The notes under the pieces were generated by a model. It did not search any database. It saw nothing but the letters and a program-made list of their open reading frames with translations, and was not told where the DNA came from. Positions 1-9,454 of a stretch of DNA of 64,000 nt are shown here, piece after piece. Both the position numbers and the translations under genes were made by a program. The DNA is from Pedobacter steynii (GTDB lineage: Bacteria; Bacteroidota; Bacteroidia; Sphingobacteriales; Sphingobacteriaceae). The stretch spans positions 434,001 through 498,000 of the forward strand of contig NZ_FNGY01000001.1 in assembly GCF_900103665.1 (NCBI RefSeq), read 5' to 3'. How positions within the stretch are numbered: the stretch's first letter is position 1; the number at the start of each line of letters is the position of its first letter.

Positions 1-1344
1 GGTGATGCTTTCGGTGCGATCTTAATGGATTTCATCGCTACTTTAGGCGAAGATATCGATGATGTAACCGGATTCTTATCTAAAAAATATTTCCATGATG
101 TACAGTATGATGCCATCCGTAACCTGGTATTAGACGAAGGAATTCGTTTAGATGGCCGTGATGTGCGCACCGTACGTCCGATCTGGAGTGAAGTAGGTTA
201 CCTGCCTTCTGCTCACGGATCAGCAGTATTTACACGTGGTGAAACCCAATCATTAACTACCGTTACTTTAGGTTCTAAAGATGATGAGCAAATGATTGAT
301 GGTGCTTTCATCAATGGATACAACAAATTCTTATTACACTATAACTTCCCTGGTTTCTCTACTGGTGAGGTTCGTCCGAACAGAGGTGCTGGTCGTCGTG
401 AAATCGGTCATGGTAACTTAGCCATGCGTTCATTGAAGAAAGTATTACCTGGATTGGAAGAAAATCCATATACCATCCGTATCGTTTCTGATATCCTGGA
501 ATCTAACGGTTCTTCGTCAATGGCAACTGTTTGTGCAGGTACATTAGCACTGATGGATGCCGGTATTAAAATCAAAGCTCCGGTATCCGGAATTGCAATG
601 GGATTAATCACTGATGAGAAAACTGGTAAATATGCGATCCTTTCAGATATCTTAGGTGATGAAGATCATTTAGGTGATATGGACTTTAAAGTAACAGGTA
701 CTGAAAAAGGTATCGTTGCTTGTCAGATGGATTTAAAAATCAATGGCTTGAAATGGGAAGTGTTAACTAACGCTTTAAACCAGGCTAAAGAAGCTCGTTT
801 ACACATCTTAAACGAAATGAAGAAAACGATTTCTGCACCACGTGAAGATTACAAAGATCACGCGCCACGTATCGTTTCTCTAAGCATTGACAAAGAATTT
901 ATTGGTGCTGTAATCGGCCCAGGCGGTAAAATTATCCAGGAAATGCAACGCGAAACCGGCGCATCTATCTCTATCGAAGAAGTAGGTAACAAAGGTATCG
1001 TTGAAATCTTTGCTGATAATAAAGCAGCTATTGATGCTGCTGTTGGTCGCATCAACGCGATTGCTGCTAAACCAGACATAGGTGCTACTTATGATGGTAA
1101 AGTGAAATCTATCATGCCATTTGGTGCATTCGTAGAGATCATGCCAGGAAAAGACGGATTATTACACATCTCTGAGATCGACTGGACTCGTTTAGAAACG
1201 ATGGACGGCGTGTTCAAAGAAGGTGACAGGATTCAGGTGAAACTTTTGGATATTGACAAACAAGGAAAAATGAAACTTTCAAGAAAAGCTTTATTGCCTC
1301 GTCCAGCAAAACCGGAAGGTACCGCAGAAAACAAACCTGCATAA
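1..1344 (+). CDS. pnp: Polyribonucleotide nucleotidyltransferase (PNPase), 3' part of gene
   Basis: PNPase is a phosphorolytic 3'-5' exoribonuclease of mRNA decay. The reading frame is open from base 1, so the gene begins before the window; the ATG at 25 is internal. Visible in order: the end of the first RNase PH unit and linker, the second RNase PH domain (from about residue 40, with LDGRD and the FTRGETQ catalytic region), a KH domain with the GPGGK loop (about residues 285-345) and a C-terminal S1 domain (about 360-432, MPFGAFVEI...[10 protein letters not shown]). The C-terminus is complete, with a short acidic/proline tail. A strong intrinsic terminator follows directly. Family assignment is certain; the N-terminal part cannot be assessed. 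Confidence 0.97.
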   Translation, partial: GDAFGAILMDFIATLGEDIDDVTGFLSKKYFHDVQYDAIRNLVLDEGIRLDGRDVRTVRPIWSEVGYLPSAHGSAVFTRGETQSLTTVTLGSKDDEQMIDGAFINGYNKFLLHYNFPGFSTGEVRPNRGAGRREIGHGNLAMRSLKKVLPGLEENPYTIRIVSDILESNGSSSMATVCAGTLALMDAGIKIKAPVSGIAMGLITDEKTGKYAILSDILGDEDHLGDMDFKVTGTEKGIVACQMDLKINGLKWEVLTNALNQAKEARLHILNEMKKTISAPREDYKDHAPRIVSLSIDKEFIGAVIGPGGKIIQEMQRETGASISIEEVGNKGIVEIFADNKAAIDAAVGRINAIAAKPDIGATYDGKVKSIMPFGAFVEIMPGKDGLLHISEIDWTRLETMDGVFKEGDRIQVKLLDIDKQGKMKLSRKALLPRPAKPEGTAENKPA

Positions 1345-1354
1345 TACAAACATT

Positions 1355-1385
1355 AAAACCCCGCAATTCGCGGGGTTTTTTGTTT
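1355..1385 (+). terminator. Rho-independent terminator of pnp
   Basis: Perfect stem AAAACCCCGC / GCGGGGTTTT with a 5-base AATTC loop, followed by a T tract, 11 bases after the pnp stop. Confidence 0.93.
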
Positions 1386-1403
1386 TAAAACAGCTTTATT
1401 TTT

Positions 1404-1411
1404 TATATTTA
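1404..1411 (+). promoter_or_regulatory. Possible -7 element for rpe
   Basis: TATATTTA matches the Bacteroidota -7 consensus TAnnTTTG at 5 of the 6 fixed positions and lies 28 bases before the rpe ATG, just after the pnp terminator. No convincing -33 TTTG was found. Tentative. Confidence 0.35.
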
Positions 1412-1438
1412 CTTCGTTAACATTAAAACCTGTTGATC

Positions 1439-2110
1439 ATGAAACACCTCATTGCTCCTTCCTTACTTGCCGCTGATTTTGCGAACCTTCAGCGTGATAT
1501 TGAGATGGTCAATTCCAGTGAAGCAGACTGGTTCCATGTAGATGTGATGGATGGTGTTTTTGTACCCAATATCTCTTTTGGTTTTCCAGTGATGGAAGCG
1601 ATAAAGAAACATGCCACAAAGCCGCTGGACGTACATTTGATGATCGTAAATCCCGATCAGTACGTTGAACGTTTTGCTGCAGCAGGGGCAACGGTAATTA
1701 CCGTTCATTATGAAGCGTGTACACACCTCCACAGAACAGTCCAGGCAATTCATGCGGCAGGTTGCAAGGCAGGAGTGGCCCTGAATCCGCATACTCCGGT
1801 AGCGCTGTTAAAAGATATTCTTGCAGATCTGGACCTGGTATTGATTATGTCGGTAAATCCGGGTTTTGGCGGACAACAATTTATCCCCAATACCCTGAAT
1901 AAACTGAGAGAGCTGAAAGCGATGGCAGCCACACTAAATCCGGACCTGATCATTGAAGTGGACGGAGGGGTAGGCATCCATAACCTCGGTGATTTAATCC
2001 AGGCAGGGGCCAGCGCCTTTGTCGCCGGAAATGCCATCTTCGCAGCCGCATCTCCAAAAGAAATGATTTCAGAATTAAAAAATCTCAATGCAGGCATCCT
2101 GAAAGTGTAA
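1439..2110 (+). CDS. rpe: Ribulose-phosphate 3-epimerase
   Basis: Interconverts ribulose 5-phosphate and xylulose 5-phosphate in the pentose phosphate pathway. The 223-residue TIM barrel has the family signatures: IAPSLLAADF near the N-terminus, metal/catalytic FHVDVMDG (H33, D35) with the following FVPN, DVHLM (H66), MSVNPGFGGQ and the late EVDGGV aspartate. ATG at 1439 is preferred over the in-frame TTG two codons upstream because the family starts with MKHLIAPSLL. The stop codon directly abuts the start of the TonB receptor gene (TAA then ATG), so the two are probably co-transcribed. Confidence 0.97.
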   Translation: MKHLIAPSLLAADFANLQRDIEMVNSSEADWFHVDVMDGVFVPNISFGFPVMEAIKKHATKPLDVHLMIVNPDQYVERFAAAGATVITVHYEACTHLHRTVQAIHAAGCKAGVALNPHTPVALLKDILADLDLVLIMSVNPGFGGQQFIPNTLNKLRELKAMAATLNPDLIIEVDGGVGIHNLGDLIQAGASAFVAGNAIFAAASPKEMISELKNLNAGILKV

Positions 2111-4492
2111 ATGCTGAAACGCCACCTGTTGCTCTTCCTCCTTCTCCTGGGTTTTACAGGGCTGAAGGCGCAACCTTTAATAAAGGTGACGGGAATGGTG
2201 ACGAATGAACTGCAGCAACCTTTGTCGGACGTAACCGTAAGGATCCTGGGCCAGGACCAATCGTCTTTAACAGACGAAAAAGGCAGCTATACCATTTACG
2301 CGGCAAGCACCGCCTTTGTCTTAAAATATTCCCTGCTGGGCTATAAACCTGTGCTGATCACCATCCACCACGATAAGGCCGGCAGGCTGATTCAGGATGT
2401 CAGGCTTAGTGAAAGCAGCAATGAACTGGAGCAGGTCAGGATTACCAGTAAACAAAATCAACTGAGCAACAGTACGACCATCAATATTGCCGGAATCCCG
2501 GCGATGCCATCTCCCTCGGGGAATTTTGAAGCCATCCTTAAAACCATGCCCGGTGTATCAGCAAACAATGAGCTGAGCGGCCAGTATAGTGTTAGAGGTG
2601 GTAATTTCGACGAAAACCTGATCTATGTAAACGATATCGAAATCAATCGGCCCGTGCTGATCAGAAACGGACAGCAGGAGGGGCTGAGCTTCATCAACAG
2701 CGATTTACTGAGCAGTGCCAAGTTTTCTGCCGGAGGCTTTGAAGCACGGTATGGAGACAAGCTTTCTTCTGTTCTGGATGTGAAGTATGGAAGGCCGGAT
2801 AGCAGTCAGGCGGTATTAACTGGCGGACTGAATGGTGCTTCTTTGAGCACAAAATTACTCAGGCAACACGGTTTCCTGCTTGCAGGATTACGTTATAAAA
2901 ACAATACAGGGGTTTTAGGTACTCAGGACAATAAAGGGAGTTACCGCCCGAGTTTTACGGATGCACAACTGATTTTTCAGCAGGAACTTTCTCCGAAGCT
3001 CAGTCTGAATTTTTTAGGAAATCTGAACAGCGGAACTTTTAAGCTGATTCCGGAAAGCCGTCAGACAGAGTTCGGAACCTTGAGCAGGACGATCCGCTTG
3101 AATGTGGGTTATGATGGGCAGGAGGTGGACGATTACCGCACATTGGGAGGAGCGGTCACTGCCCTGTATACCCCAAAGCCAAACCTGGTTGTGAAATGGA
3201 TTAACAGTTATTTCAATAGCCTGGAAAGAGAAAACATCAACATTCAGGGCGCGTATTTTTTAAGGGAACTGAGCCCTGACCTTGTGAAACCAGGCGCCGG
3301 GGGATCTGCGACTGATAAAGGCACCGGAGGATATTTTACTTTTGCAGACAATGAACTGCGTTCCCAAAGGTTTAGCTCTGAACTCAAAGGAGACCAGACC
3401 TTTAATAACCATACTTTTTCCTGGGGATTACGCTTCGAATATAAAAACTACCGTGATGAGCTCAACGAGTATAGCCTGATCGACTCTGCAGGTGTAAACC
3501 GTTTTTATGGAGGACCCGCGATTGAGGTTAAAAATAAACTGGATATCCAATATTACAGTGCCTATGTGCAGGACAGTTATCGCCTTTCTGCACATACGGA
3601 TCTTCAGCTGGGGCTGAGGGCGAACTACAATAGCCTGAGTAGTCAGTTACTGCTTAGTCCGCGTTTACTGCTGGCTTACCGCCCCCGGGGTAACAACAAG
3701 ATCTTCAGGTGGAGTGCAGGTGTTTACCAGCAGGCACCGGATTATAGAAGTATCAGGGATTTTCAGGGGCAGCTGAACGGGAATCAAAAAGCCCAAAGGT
3801 CTTACAATACCTCTGCAGGAATGGATTATGCTTTTGACGGGCTGGGGACGCGACTGAAATTCAGTACGGAAGCTTATTTTAAATACCAGGACAGGCTGAT
3901 TCCTTATATGATGGACAATGTACGGATCAGGTATCTGGCCGAAGAAATGGCGAAAGGATATACCTATGGGGCAGATTTCAGCATCGGCGGAGAGTTTGTG
4001 AAAGACCTGGTTTCTCATTTCAGACTGTCGCTGATGCAGGCAAAACAGCAGATCGGGAACGACCCTCAGGGCTTCCTGAAACGTCCCACCGATCAAATTG
4101 TTAATTTCTCTGCCTATTTTCAGGACCGCCTGCTCAACAGTCCGACGTATAAGGTACACCTTAACCTGCTTTATGGATCACAATTGCCCATCGGTGCGCC
4201 TTCATCGGATCGCTATACGGACAATTTTCATATCCCTGCTTATAAAAGAATAGACATTGGCTTCTCGAAAGATTTTCTGGATGATGCGGCTTTAAGGAAA
4301 CCCGGATTTCTGGATAAATATTTTAGCTCATGTGCCCTTTACGCGGAAGTGTTCAACCTTTTGAATATCGACAATACGGTGTCTTACCTCTGGCTGAAAG
4401 ATTTGAATAACGTTCAGTATGCCATACCTAATTATTTAACGGGCAGACGGATCAACCTGAAATTGATCATTAAGTTCAAAAATATGAAATAA
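2111..4492 (+). CDS. TonB-dependent receptor with carboxypeptidase-like regulatory domain
   Basis: Outer-membrane beta-barrel, 793 residues. A signal peptide (MLKRHLLLF...LKAQ, cleavage near 21) precedes a CarboxypepD_reg-like domain (about 25-105, [20 protein letters not shown]...TDEKGSYTI), a plug (about 118-230, with [19 protein letters not shown]) and a barrel of aromatic-rich strands to the C-terminus. The barrel ends [13 protein letters not shown]... and ...LIIKFKNMK, as in the non-SusC TonB receptors of Bacteroidota. No SusD gene is adjacent, so it is not a canonical SusCD transporter. It starts at the base after the rpe stop, suggesting translational coupling. Substrate unknown. Confidence 0.9.
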   Translation: MLKRHLLLFLLLLGFTGLKAQPLIKVTGMVTNELQQPLSDVTVRILGQDQSSLTDEKGSYTIYAASTAFVLKYSLLGYKPVLITIHHDKAGRLIQDVRLSESSNELEQVRITSKQNQLSNSTTINIAGIPAMPSPSGNFEAILKTMPGVSANNELSGQYSVRGGNFDENLIYVNDIEINRPVLIRNGQQEGLSFINSDLLSSAKFSAGGFEARYGDKLSSVLDVKYGRPDSSQAVLTGGLNGASLSTKLLRQHGFLLAGLRYKNNTGVLGTQDNKGSYRPSFTDAQLIFQQELSPKLSLNFLGNLNSGTFKLIPESRQTEFGTLSRTIRLNVGYDGQEVDDYRTLGGAVTALYTPKPNLVVKWINSYFNSLERENINIQGAYFLRELSPDLVKPGAGGSATDKGTGGYFTFADNELRSQRFSSELKGDQTFNNHTFSWGLRFEYKNYRDELNEYSLIDSAGVNRFYGGPAIEVKNKLDIQYYSAYVQDSYRLSAHTDLQLGLRANYNSLSSQLLLSPRLLLAYRPRGNNKIFRWSAGVYQQAPDYRSIRDFQGQLNGNQKAQRSYNTSAGMDYAFDGLGTRLKFSTEAYFKYQDRLIPYMMDNVRIRYLAEEMAKGYTYGADFSIGGEFVKDLVSHFRLSLMQAKQQIGNDPQGFLKRPTDQIVNFSAYFQDRLLNSPTYKVHLNLLYGSQLPIGAPSSDRYTDNFHIPAYKRIDIGFSKDFLDDAALRKPGFLDKYFSSCALYAEVFNLLNIDNTVSYLWLKDLNNVQYAIPNYLTGRRINLKLIIKFKNMK

Positions 4493-4539
4493 TAAACCAC
4501 AGAAATATTACATTTACAACTAATAAAAATAACATAAAA

Positions 4540-5604
4540 ATGAGACATAATTTCGGCGCTGGACCCTGTATCCTACCACAGGAAGTTTTCAAGCAAGCAT
4601 CACAAGCAGTACTTGATTTTAAAGACGGCTTGTCTATTCTGGAGATCTCTCACCGCACACCTGAATTTGAAGGTGTAGTTGAAGAGGCTGGGAAGTTGGT
4701 TAAAGAATTGTTAAATGTTCCTGCCGGTTATTCCGTTCTCTTTTTACAAGGTGGTGCGAGTTTGCAATTTGCAATGGTTCCTATGAACCTGTTGCCTGAA
4801 GGCCAAACAGCCAGTTACCTGGAGACAGGAGTATGGGCAAACAAAGCGATTAAAGAAGTCGCTACTTTTGGAACTGCAAACATTGTAGCTTCCTCAAAAT
4901 CATCGAACTATACCTTTATTCCTAAAGATTATAGTATCCCTGAAGACAGTGCTTATTTCCATTGCACCTCGAACAACACCATTTATGGAACAGAGATGTT
5001 CAGCCTGCCTGAAACAAAAGTTCCTGTAGTTTGTGACATGTCATCGGACATCATGAGCCGTGTAATTGATGTAGCTCAGTACGACCTGATCTATGCTGGT
5101 GCACAGAAAAATATCGGCCCTGCCGGTTTAACTGTAGTGATTGTGAAAGACGAGATCTTAGGTAAAACAGGTAGGAAAATCCCTTCTATGCTGGATTATA
5201 AAGTGCATATCGAAGGTGGTTCTATGTACAATACTCCTCCGGTATTCTCTATTTATGTAGCCATGCTGAACCTGAGATGGTTGAAATCTAAAGGTGGTGT
5301 AGCTGAAATTGAAAAAGAAAACATTGCAAAAGCGAAAGCTTTATATACGGAGATCGATAGAAATCCATTGTTCAAAGGTACCTGTGCGGTAGAAGACCGT
5401 TCAAGAATGAACATCTGTTTCGTAATGGAGAATCCGGAACTGGAAAAACCTTTCTTAAAGTACGCGGAAGAAAATGGCATCGAAGGAATCAAAGGCCACA
5501 GAAGTGTGGGCGGATTCAGAGCATCGATGTACAATGCACTTCCGATTACGAGCGTACATACTTTAATTGAATTAATGCAGATTTTTGCTGAAAAACACCA
5601 ATAA
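4540..5604 (+). CDS. serC: Phosphoserine aminotransferase
   Basis: PLP enzyme that converts 3-phosphohydroxypyruvate to O-phosphoserine in serine synthesis. The 354-residue protein begins [13 protein letters not shown] as in the family and has the PLP-binding lysine K190 in [26 protein letters not shown] near the C-terminus forms the phosphate-binding and closing region. The gene is followed after 11 bases by serA, so two consecutive steps of the serine pathway are co-encoded. TACATTTA at 4509-4516 resembles a -7 element but has A instead of the final G. Confidence 0.97.
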   Translation: MRHNFGAGPCILPQEVFKQASQAVLDFKDGLSILEISHRTPEFEGVVEEAGKLVKELLNVPAGYSVLFLQGGASLQFAMVPMNLLPEGQTASYLETGVWANKAIKEVATFGTANIVASSKSSNYTFIPKDYSIPEDSAYFHCTSNNTIYGTEMFSLPETKVPVVCDMSSDIMSRVIDVAQYDLIYAGAQKNIGPAGLTVVIVKDEILGKTGRKIPSMLDYKVHIEGGSMYNTPPVFSIYVAMLNLRWLKSKGGVAEIEKENIAKAKALYTEIDRNPLFKGTCAVEDRSRMNICFVMENPELEKPFLKYAEENGIEGIKGHRSVGGFRASMYNALPITSVHTLIELMQIFAEKHQ

Positions 5605-5615
5605 AATATAAATTG

Positions 5616-6566
5616 ATGATTAAGATACTTGCAAACGATGGAATAGATCCCATCGGTAAAGCCATGTTAGAGCAGGCAGGTTTTGTAGTGGATACAGAAA
5701 CTGTTGCCCAGGATAAATTAGTTGATGCTTTACAGAATTATGATGCGATTACAGTACGTAGTGCTACAAAAGTCCGTCAGGAACTGATCGATCAGTGCCC
5801 AAACCTGAAACTAATCGGTAGAGGTGGAGTAGGAATGGACAATATTGATGTAGACTATGCGAGAGGTAAAGGCCTTGCGGTAATCAATACGCCGGCAGCT
5901 TCTTCACTTTCTGTAGCGGAACTGGTATTTGCGCATTTGTTCACGGGTGTTCGCTTTTTACAGGATGCCAACAGAAAAATGCCTGTTGAAGGAGATACTA
6001 AATTCAACGCGTTAAAAAAGGCGTATGCGAAAGGTGTGGAACTGAGAGGTAAAACGATCGGCATCATTGGTTTCGGCAGAATCGGAAGAGAGACCGCTAC
6101 GGTAGCGTTAGGCCTGGGAATGAATGTCCTGGCTTATGATCTTTTCCCTTTTGAAGGAAACCTGACCTTAAATCTTCAGGGTGGTATTAAAGTAGACATT
6201 CCGGTGAAAACAGTTTCTCTGGAAGAAGTGATCACTAACAGTGATTTCATCAGTTTACATACGCCATTTGCAGATAAGCCAATCCTTGGTGCCGAAGAAT
6301 TTGAAAAAATGAAAACCGGTGTGAGTGTGGTGAACTGTTCAAGAGGTGGAACCATAGACGAAGCGGCATTAATCGCTGCTTTAGATAGCGGTAAAGTTGC
6401 TTTTGCAGGCTTAGATGTATTCGATAACGAACCCACACCTTCCACTGCGATCTTACAACACGCAAAGATTTCTTTAACACCGCATATCGGTGCGGCAACA
6501 AACGAAGCGCAGGAGCGTATCGGTGTTGAACTTGCTACATTAATTATTGAGCATTTTAATAAATAG
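5616..6566 (+). CDS. serA: D-3-phosphoglycerate dehydrogenase (short form)
   Basis: NAD-dependent oxidation of 3-phosphoglycerate, the entry step of serine synthesis. The 316-residue 2-hydroxyacid dehydrogenase has the Rossmann motif GIIGFGRIGRETA, the catalytic Arg in VNCSRGGTIDEAAL, the acidic residue region DVFDNEPTP and the catalytic His in LTPHIGAAT. It ends after the catalytic domain, so it lacks the C-terminal ACT/serine-feedback domain of the long form. ATG at 5616 is chosen over an in-frame TTG immediately before it. Downstream of serC; a terminator closes the pair. Confidence 0.94.
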   Translation: MIKILANDGIDPIGKAMLEQAGFVVDTETVAQDKLVDALQNYDAITVRSATKVRQELIDQCPNLKLIGRGGVGMDNIDVDYARGKGLAVINTPAASSLSVAELVFAHLFTGVRFLQDANRKMPVEGDTKFNALKKAYAKGVELRGKTIGIIGFGRIGRETATVALGLGMNVLAYDLFPFEGNLTLNLQGGIKVDIPVKTVSLEEVITNSDFISLHTPFADKPILGAEEFEKMKTGVSVVNCSRGGTIDEAALIAALDSGKVAFAGLDVFDNEPTPSTAILQHAKISLTPHIGAATNEAQERIGVELATLIIEHFNK

Positions 6567-6571
6567 CTTTT

Positions 6572-6608
6572 AATGAGGCACCCGAACGAAAAGGGTGCCT
6601 CATTTCCC
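6572..6608 (+). terminator. Terminator after serA
   Basis: Perfect 12-bp inverted repeat AATGAGGCACCC (6572-6583) / GGGTGCCTCATT (6593-6604) with a 9-base loop and a short T run. It covers an in-frame GTG at 6595, arguing against that codon as the start of the next gene. Confidence 0.8.
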
Positions 6609-6618
6609 AATCCATCCT

Positions 6619-7863
6619 ATGCCAAATATAAAGCCTTTCTGCGGATTAAAACCTGCAGTACACCTCCAGTCAAAGGTGGTAACCCGTCCGTTGGAAAACT
6701 ATGGAACGGGTGAAGCCCGCTTAATTGCGTCCGAAAATAATTGCAGTTTCCTGCACCTGATCAATCCGGAACTGGACAATCCATACCTCAGAGGAACGCG
6801 TCAGGAGCTGATCTTCAAGAAGATTGCGGAAAATTTCGAGGGCTTTCTGGAGCACCATTACCTCGTAAGAGAAACCCAACCGGCAATTTATGTGTATCAG
6901 GTAGAACACGATGGCTTATGTCAGACGGGGATCTGGACATTGACGCACATCCATGATTACCTGGAAGGAAGGATCAAAAAACATGAATCTACTGTAGAGC
7001 GCAGGGAGAAACTGCTGGCCGATTATTTACAGCAAACCGGACTGGATGCCAACCCGGTTCTGATTACTTACCATCCTGATGAGGTGATCGACGGGCTGAT
7101 TACAAAATATAGCGCTTTAACCCCAGCCCTTGATTTTACTTTTGCGGATCAGAGTCAGCATCGCGTATGGGCCATCACCGAAACTGCGGATCTGGAAAAA
7201 ATGGTGACTGCATTTCAGGCCATTCCTTCAGTGTATATTGCAGATGGTCATCATAGAGCCGCTTCTATGGCTAAAATGGGTCTGCAGAAGCAAGCTTTGA
7301 AAGGAGCTAAGCACGATGGCTCAGAACTTTACAATTACTTCACAACGGTTTATATGAATACGAGTGAGGTAAAAGTGCTGGAATTCAACAGACTGGTCCG
7401 GGATCTCGGAACATGGACTGCGGAGCAATTTATGGAGGCACTGAACGCTTGTTTTGAGGTCAGCACATCTGATGTACCGGTGAAACCTCAGGAGCTGCAT
7501 AAAATAGGCATGTACTTTAATGGTCAATGGTATGTTTTAAGTCCTAAGGCTTCTGTTTATGATGCGAATGATCCGGTAGCGGTACTGGATGTCAGTATTT
7601 TACAGGATTTTATTCTGGAGCCTGTGCTGGGAATAAAAGACCCGAGAACGGATGCAAGAATTACTTTTGAGGGGGGAAGAACGGAAGTCTCTGCCTTGCA
7701 AAATAAAGTGGATAACGGCCTGTTTGCCGTTGCTTTTACCTTGTTTCCAACTTCGGTAGCACAGGTGATCGCGGTTGCAGAAGCAGATGGGGTCATGCCT
7801 CCGAAATCTACCTGGGTAGAGCCTAAATTCCTGGTCGGACTGCTGACCAGCTACTTCAATTAA
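6619..7863 (+). CDS. DUF1015 family protein
   Basis: A 414-residue protein of the DUF1015 family; biochemical role not established. Recognisable features are the N-terminal IKPFCGLKPAV, the conserved central VYIADGHHRAASM (about residues 207-219) and FEGGRTEVSAL near the C-terminus, in line with the full family length. In Bacteroidota this gene commonly sits beside serC and serA, as here, which suggests but does not prove a link to serine or phosphohydroxypyruvate metabolism. ATG at 6619 was chosen because the longer GTG start lies inside the terminator stem. Confidence 0.88.
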   Translation: MPNIKPFCGLKPAVHLQSKVVTRPLENYGTGEARLIASENNCSFLHLINPELDNPYLRGTRQELIFKKIAENFEGFLEHHYLVRETQPAIYVYQVEHDGLCQTGIWTLTHIHDYLEGRIKKHESTVERREKLLADYLQQTGLDANPVLITYHPDEVIDGLITKYSALTPALDFTFADQSQHRVWAITETADLEKMVTAFQAIPSVYIADGHHRAASMAKMGLQKQALKGAKHDGSELYNYFTTVYMNTSEVKVLEFNRLVRDLGTWTAEQFMEALNACFEVSTSDVPVKPQELHKIGMYFNGQWYVLSPKASVYDANDPVAVLDVSILQDFILEPVLGIKDPRTDARITFEGGRTEVSALQNKVDNGLFAVAFTLFPTSVAQVIAVAEADGVMPPKSTWVEPKFLVGLLTSYFN

Positions 7864-8006
7864 CGAAGCGAATTGGTCAATACCCAATACCGATAGCCCA
7901 GTATTGCTTTTTGCAGGTTACTGAGTTTCATCGGATCTTTTTTATACAGGCTGGGAAGGACAAGCTTATTGACCTTCACCAGCATTTTGAAAAGCCATGT
8001 TTTCAT
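7860..8006 (-). CDS. Small basic conserved-type protein, 48 residues
   Basis: An intact 48-residue frame (MKTWLFKMLVKVNKLVLPSL at the start, GYRYWVLTNSLR at the end) lies one base after the stop of the membrane protein gene upstream and overlaps the DUF1015 stop tail-to-tail by 4 bp. It is rich in Lys and Leu, with an amphipathic N-terminal half. Short Bacteroidota proteins with this N-terminus and a G-W/Y-R-Y-x-V-x-x-NSL ending exist, and I recall some carrying the database label SsrA-binding protein, but no SmpB fold is visible and I cannot verify that label. Function unknown. Tight spacing to the upstream gene supports its being real. Confidence 0.7.
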   Translation of the reverse strand: MKTWLFKMLVKVNKLVLPSLYKKDPMKLSNLQKAILGYRYWVLTNSLR

Positions 8007-8007
8007 T

Positions 8008-8517
8008 TTAAATCTTCTTCATTTTCTTAAGGAGCACAAAAGCCGTTCCGGCAAGTGCCAATGCCAAAAATATAATCACATAAACATAAAAGGTCTTACC
8101 TTTTTCCGCTTGCTGCGCTTCCTTTCTAAGGAACTGATTCTGGTCCTGTAATTTCTTGATAGAAAGCATGTAAGCCTGAATTCTGCTGTTGGTGGTATTG
8201 GCCGTATTGATGACCTCCTTCACCTCCTGATCCTTATAATCCATCAGTATTTTAAGTTCCTTAAAGATGTTATTGTCGTTGAGTACAATCTGACGCAGGA
8301 TCTCATTGGAGTTCTTAATGTCCGATTTGGTTTGAAAGCCGAAAATCCCGGTTCTGGCATCCAGACTCTTGTCATATTGTCCAAAGCGATCGCTTCGCTC
8401 TGCGAGCAATCCGTTGATTTTTAAACGCTGGATCTGATAAGCACTGGTATCACTTTGAAAAGCAGCTGCCTGGAAACTGATGCCAAGCAACAGGAGAAGC
8501 AATAAATTTTTGATCAT
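8008..8517 (-). CDS. Secreted/membrane-anchored coiled-coil protein, function unknown
   Basis: 169 residues: an N-terminal signal peptide (MIKNLLLLLLLGISFQAAAFQ), a polar helical middle rich in Asn, Gln and Lys with coiled-coil character (about 85-135), one C-terminal transmembrane helix (about 142-162, YVYVIIFLALALAGTAFVLL) and a short basic tail KKMKKI. This predicts a periplasmic helical domain tethered to the inner membrane. No catalytic motif is visible. It forms a two-gene unit with the 48-residue gene that starts one base downstream. A domain of unknown function; not recognised further. Confidence 0.75.
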   Translation of the reverse strand: MIKNLLLLLLLGISFQAAAFQSDTSAYQIQRLKINGLLAERSDRFGQYDKSLDARTGIFGFQTKSDIKNSNEILRQIVLNDNNIFKELKILMDYKDQEVKEVINTANTTNSRIQAYMLSIKKLQDQNQFLRKEAQQAEKGKTFYVYVIIFLALALAGTAFVLLKKMKKI

Positions 8518-8646
8518 TTTAAGAAGTAACTTAAATTATTTAGGAATAAGGTAATGGTCATTTTGAAGCAAAAACATAGCCAAAGTTGTAGAAGAGCTCA
8601 GTAAGAATGGTATCCTTACCTGTAAGTTAACTGGCTTCTGTTGATA

Positions 8647-8679
8647 TTGTTTTTTTATTACCCGGGTAATGTATATTTG
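8647..8679 (+). promoter_or_regulatory. Promoter with internal perfect palindrome, upstream of VGIGT surface protein
   Basis: TTG at 8647-8649 (-33 part) and an exact -7 element TATATTTG at 8672-8679, separated by 22 bp. The perfect 14-bp palindrome ATTACCCGGGTAAT fills 8657-8670 between the two elements, a typical operator position. The predicted transcript would start near 8686, about 16 bases before the gene. Confidence 0.65.
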
Positions 8680-8701
8680 TTTGAATTTTATTAATACACT
8701 C

Positions 8702-9454
8702 ATGGGTAAATTATTTTATATCACATTACTTCTTGCAGCCGCTTGTTTCAGTGGTTATGCTCAACAAAATACTTTTGTTAATAATGGGGAAAAGGTAGGA
8801 ATTGGAACTTTAAGTCCTCAGACGCCACTCACGGTATATAATACTGCTGGTGGAGGGCATATTACCATCCAGGTCAGCGACGTACCTGCAGTAGCTTCCC
8901 GGGCTGATCTCGATTACCAAATTGTTAACGGTCATACCATTGGCCGGATCTCTTCTTATTATTCAACGAGTGCTGACGGTGGAAGTGGAGGATTGTGGTT
9001 TTGGACAAGATCCAATGGAAATCTTCAACGGAATATGGCTATAGATCCTAATGGAAATGTTGGAATAGGAACCTCGGGAGTGACTGGGTATAAGCTTGCA
9101 GTACAGGGGGATATAATTGCAGAGAGTATCAAGGTCGCGATGAGGACTAACTGGCCCGATTTTGTTTTTGATACAAAGTATCGTCTGCAGCCACTTGAGC
9201 AGGTAGAACAGCATATCAAGCAGTTTAAACATTTGCCAAATATCCCATCGGCAGCAGAAGTCAAAGAAAAAGGACTTGACCTTGGGGCAAATCAAGCTAA
9301 GTTGTTGCAAAAGATTGAAGAACTAACTTTATACTTAATTGATCAGAATAAAACGCTACTCAAACAAGGGGAACTGATTAAGGAACAACAGGAACTCTTG
9401 CTCCATCAGGGAAAACGCTTAAAGGAATTAGAAGAAAAATCATGGAGTCAATAG
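8702..9454 (+). CDS. Secreted VGIGT-repeat protein (tail-fibre-like, short form)
   Basis: 250 residues with a signal peptide (MGKLFYITLLLAAACFSGYA-Q). The central part has the beta-structured KVGIGTLSPQTPLTVYN and NVGIGTSG...GYKLAVQGDI repeats seen in Bacteroidota surface proteins that resemble phage tail-fibre shafts. The C-terminal module (about 160-250) has WPDFVFDTKYRLQPLEQVEQ, HLPNIPSAAEVKEKGLDLG and a coiled coil KLLQKIEELTLYLIDQNKTL. A longer paralog with the same C-terminal module lies at 30493-31443. The classical S74 autoprotease motifs were not seen. Probably a secreted or surface trimeric adhesin-like protein; function unproven. Start ATG at 8702 is favoured by the signal peptide and by the promoter, which overlaps the longer frame. 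Confidence 0.78.
   Translation: MGKLFYITLLLAAACFSGYAQQNTFVNNGEKVGIGTLSPQTPLTVYNTAGGGHITIQVSDVPAVASRADLDYQIVNGHTIGRISSYYSTSADGGSGGLWFWTRSNGNLQRNMAIDPNGNVGIGTSGVTGYKLAVQGDIIAESIKVAMRTNWPDFVFDTKYRLQPLEQVEQHIKQFKHLPNIPSAAEVKEKGLDLGANQAKLLQKIEELTLYLIDQNKTLLKQGELIKEQQELLLHQGKRLKELEEKSWSQ

Noticed and set aside
1463..1792. Antisense frames over rpe and similar long antisense frames elsewhere
   Set aside because: They mirror a certain gene in another frame and show no protein-like motif.
6595..6618. GTG start of the DUF1015 gene
   Set aside because: It lies in the 3' arm of the serA terminator; the family N-terminus matches the ATG at 6619.
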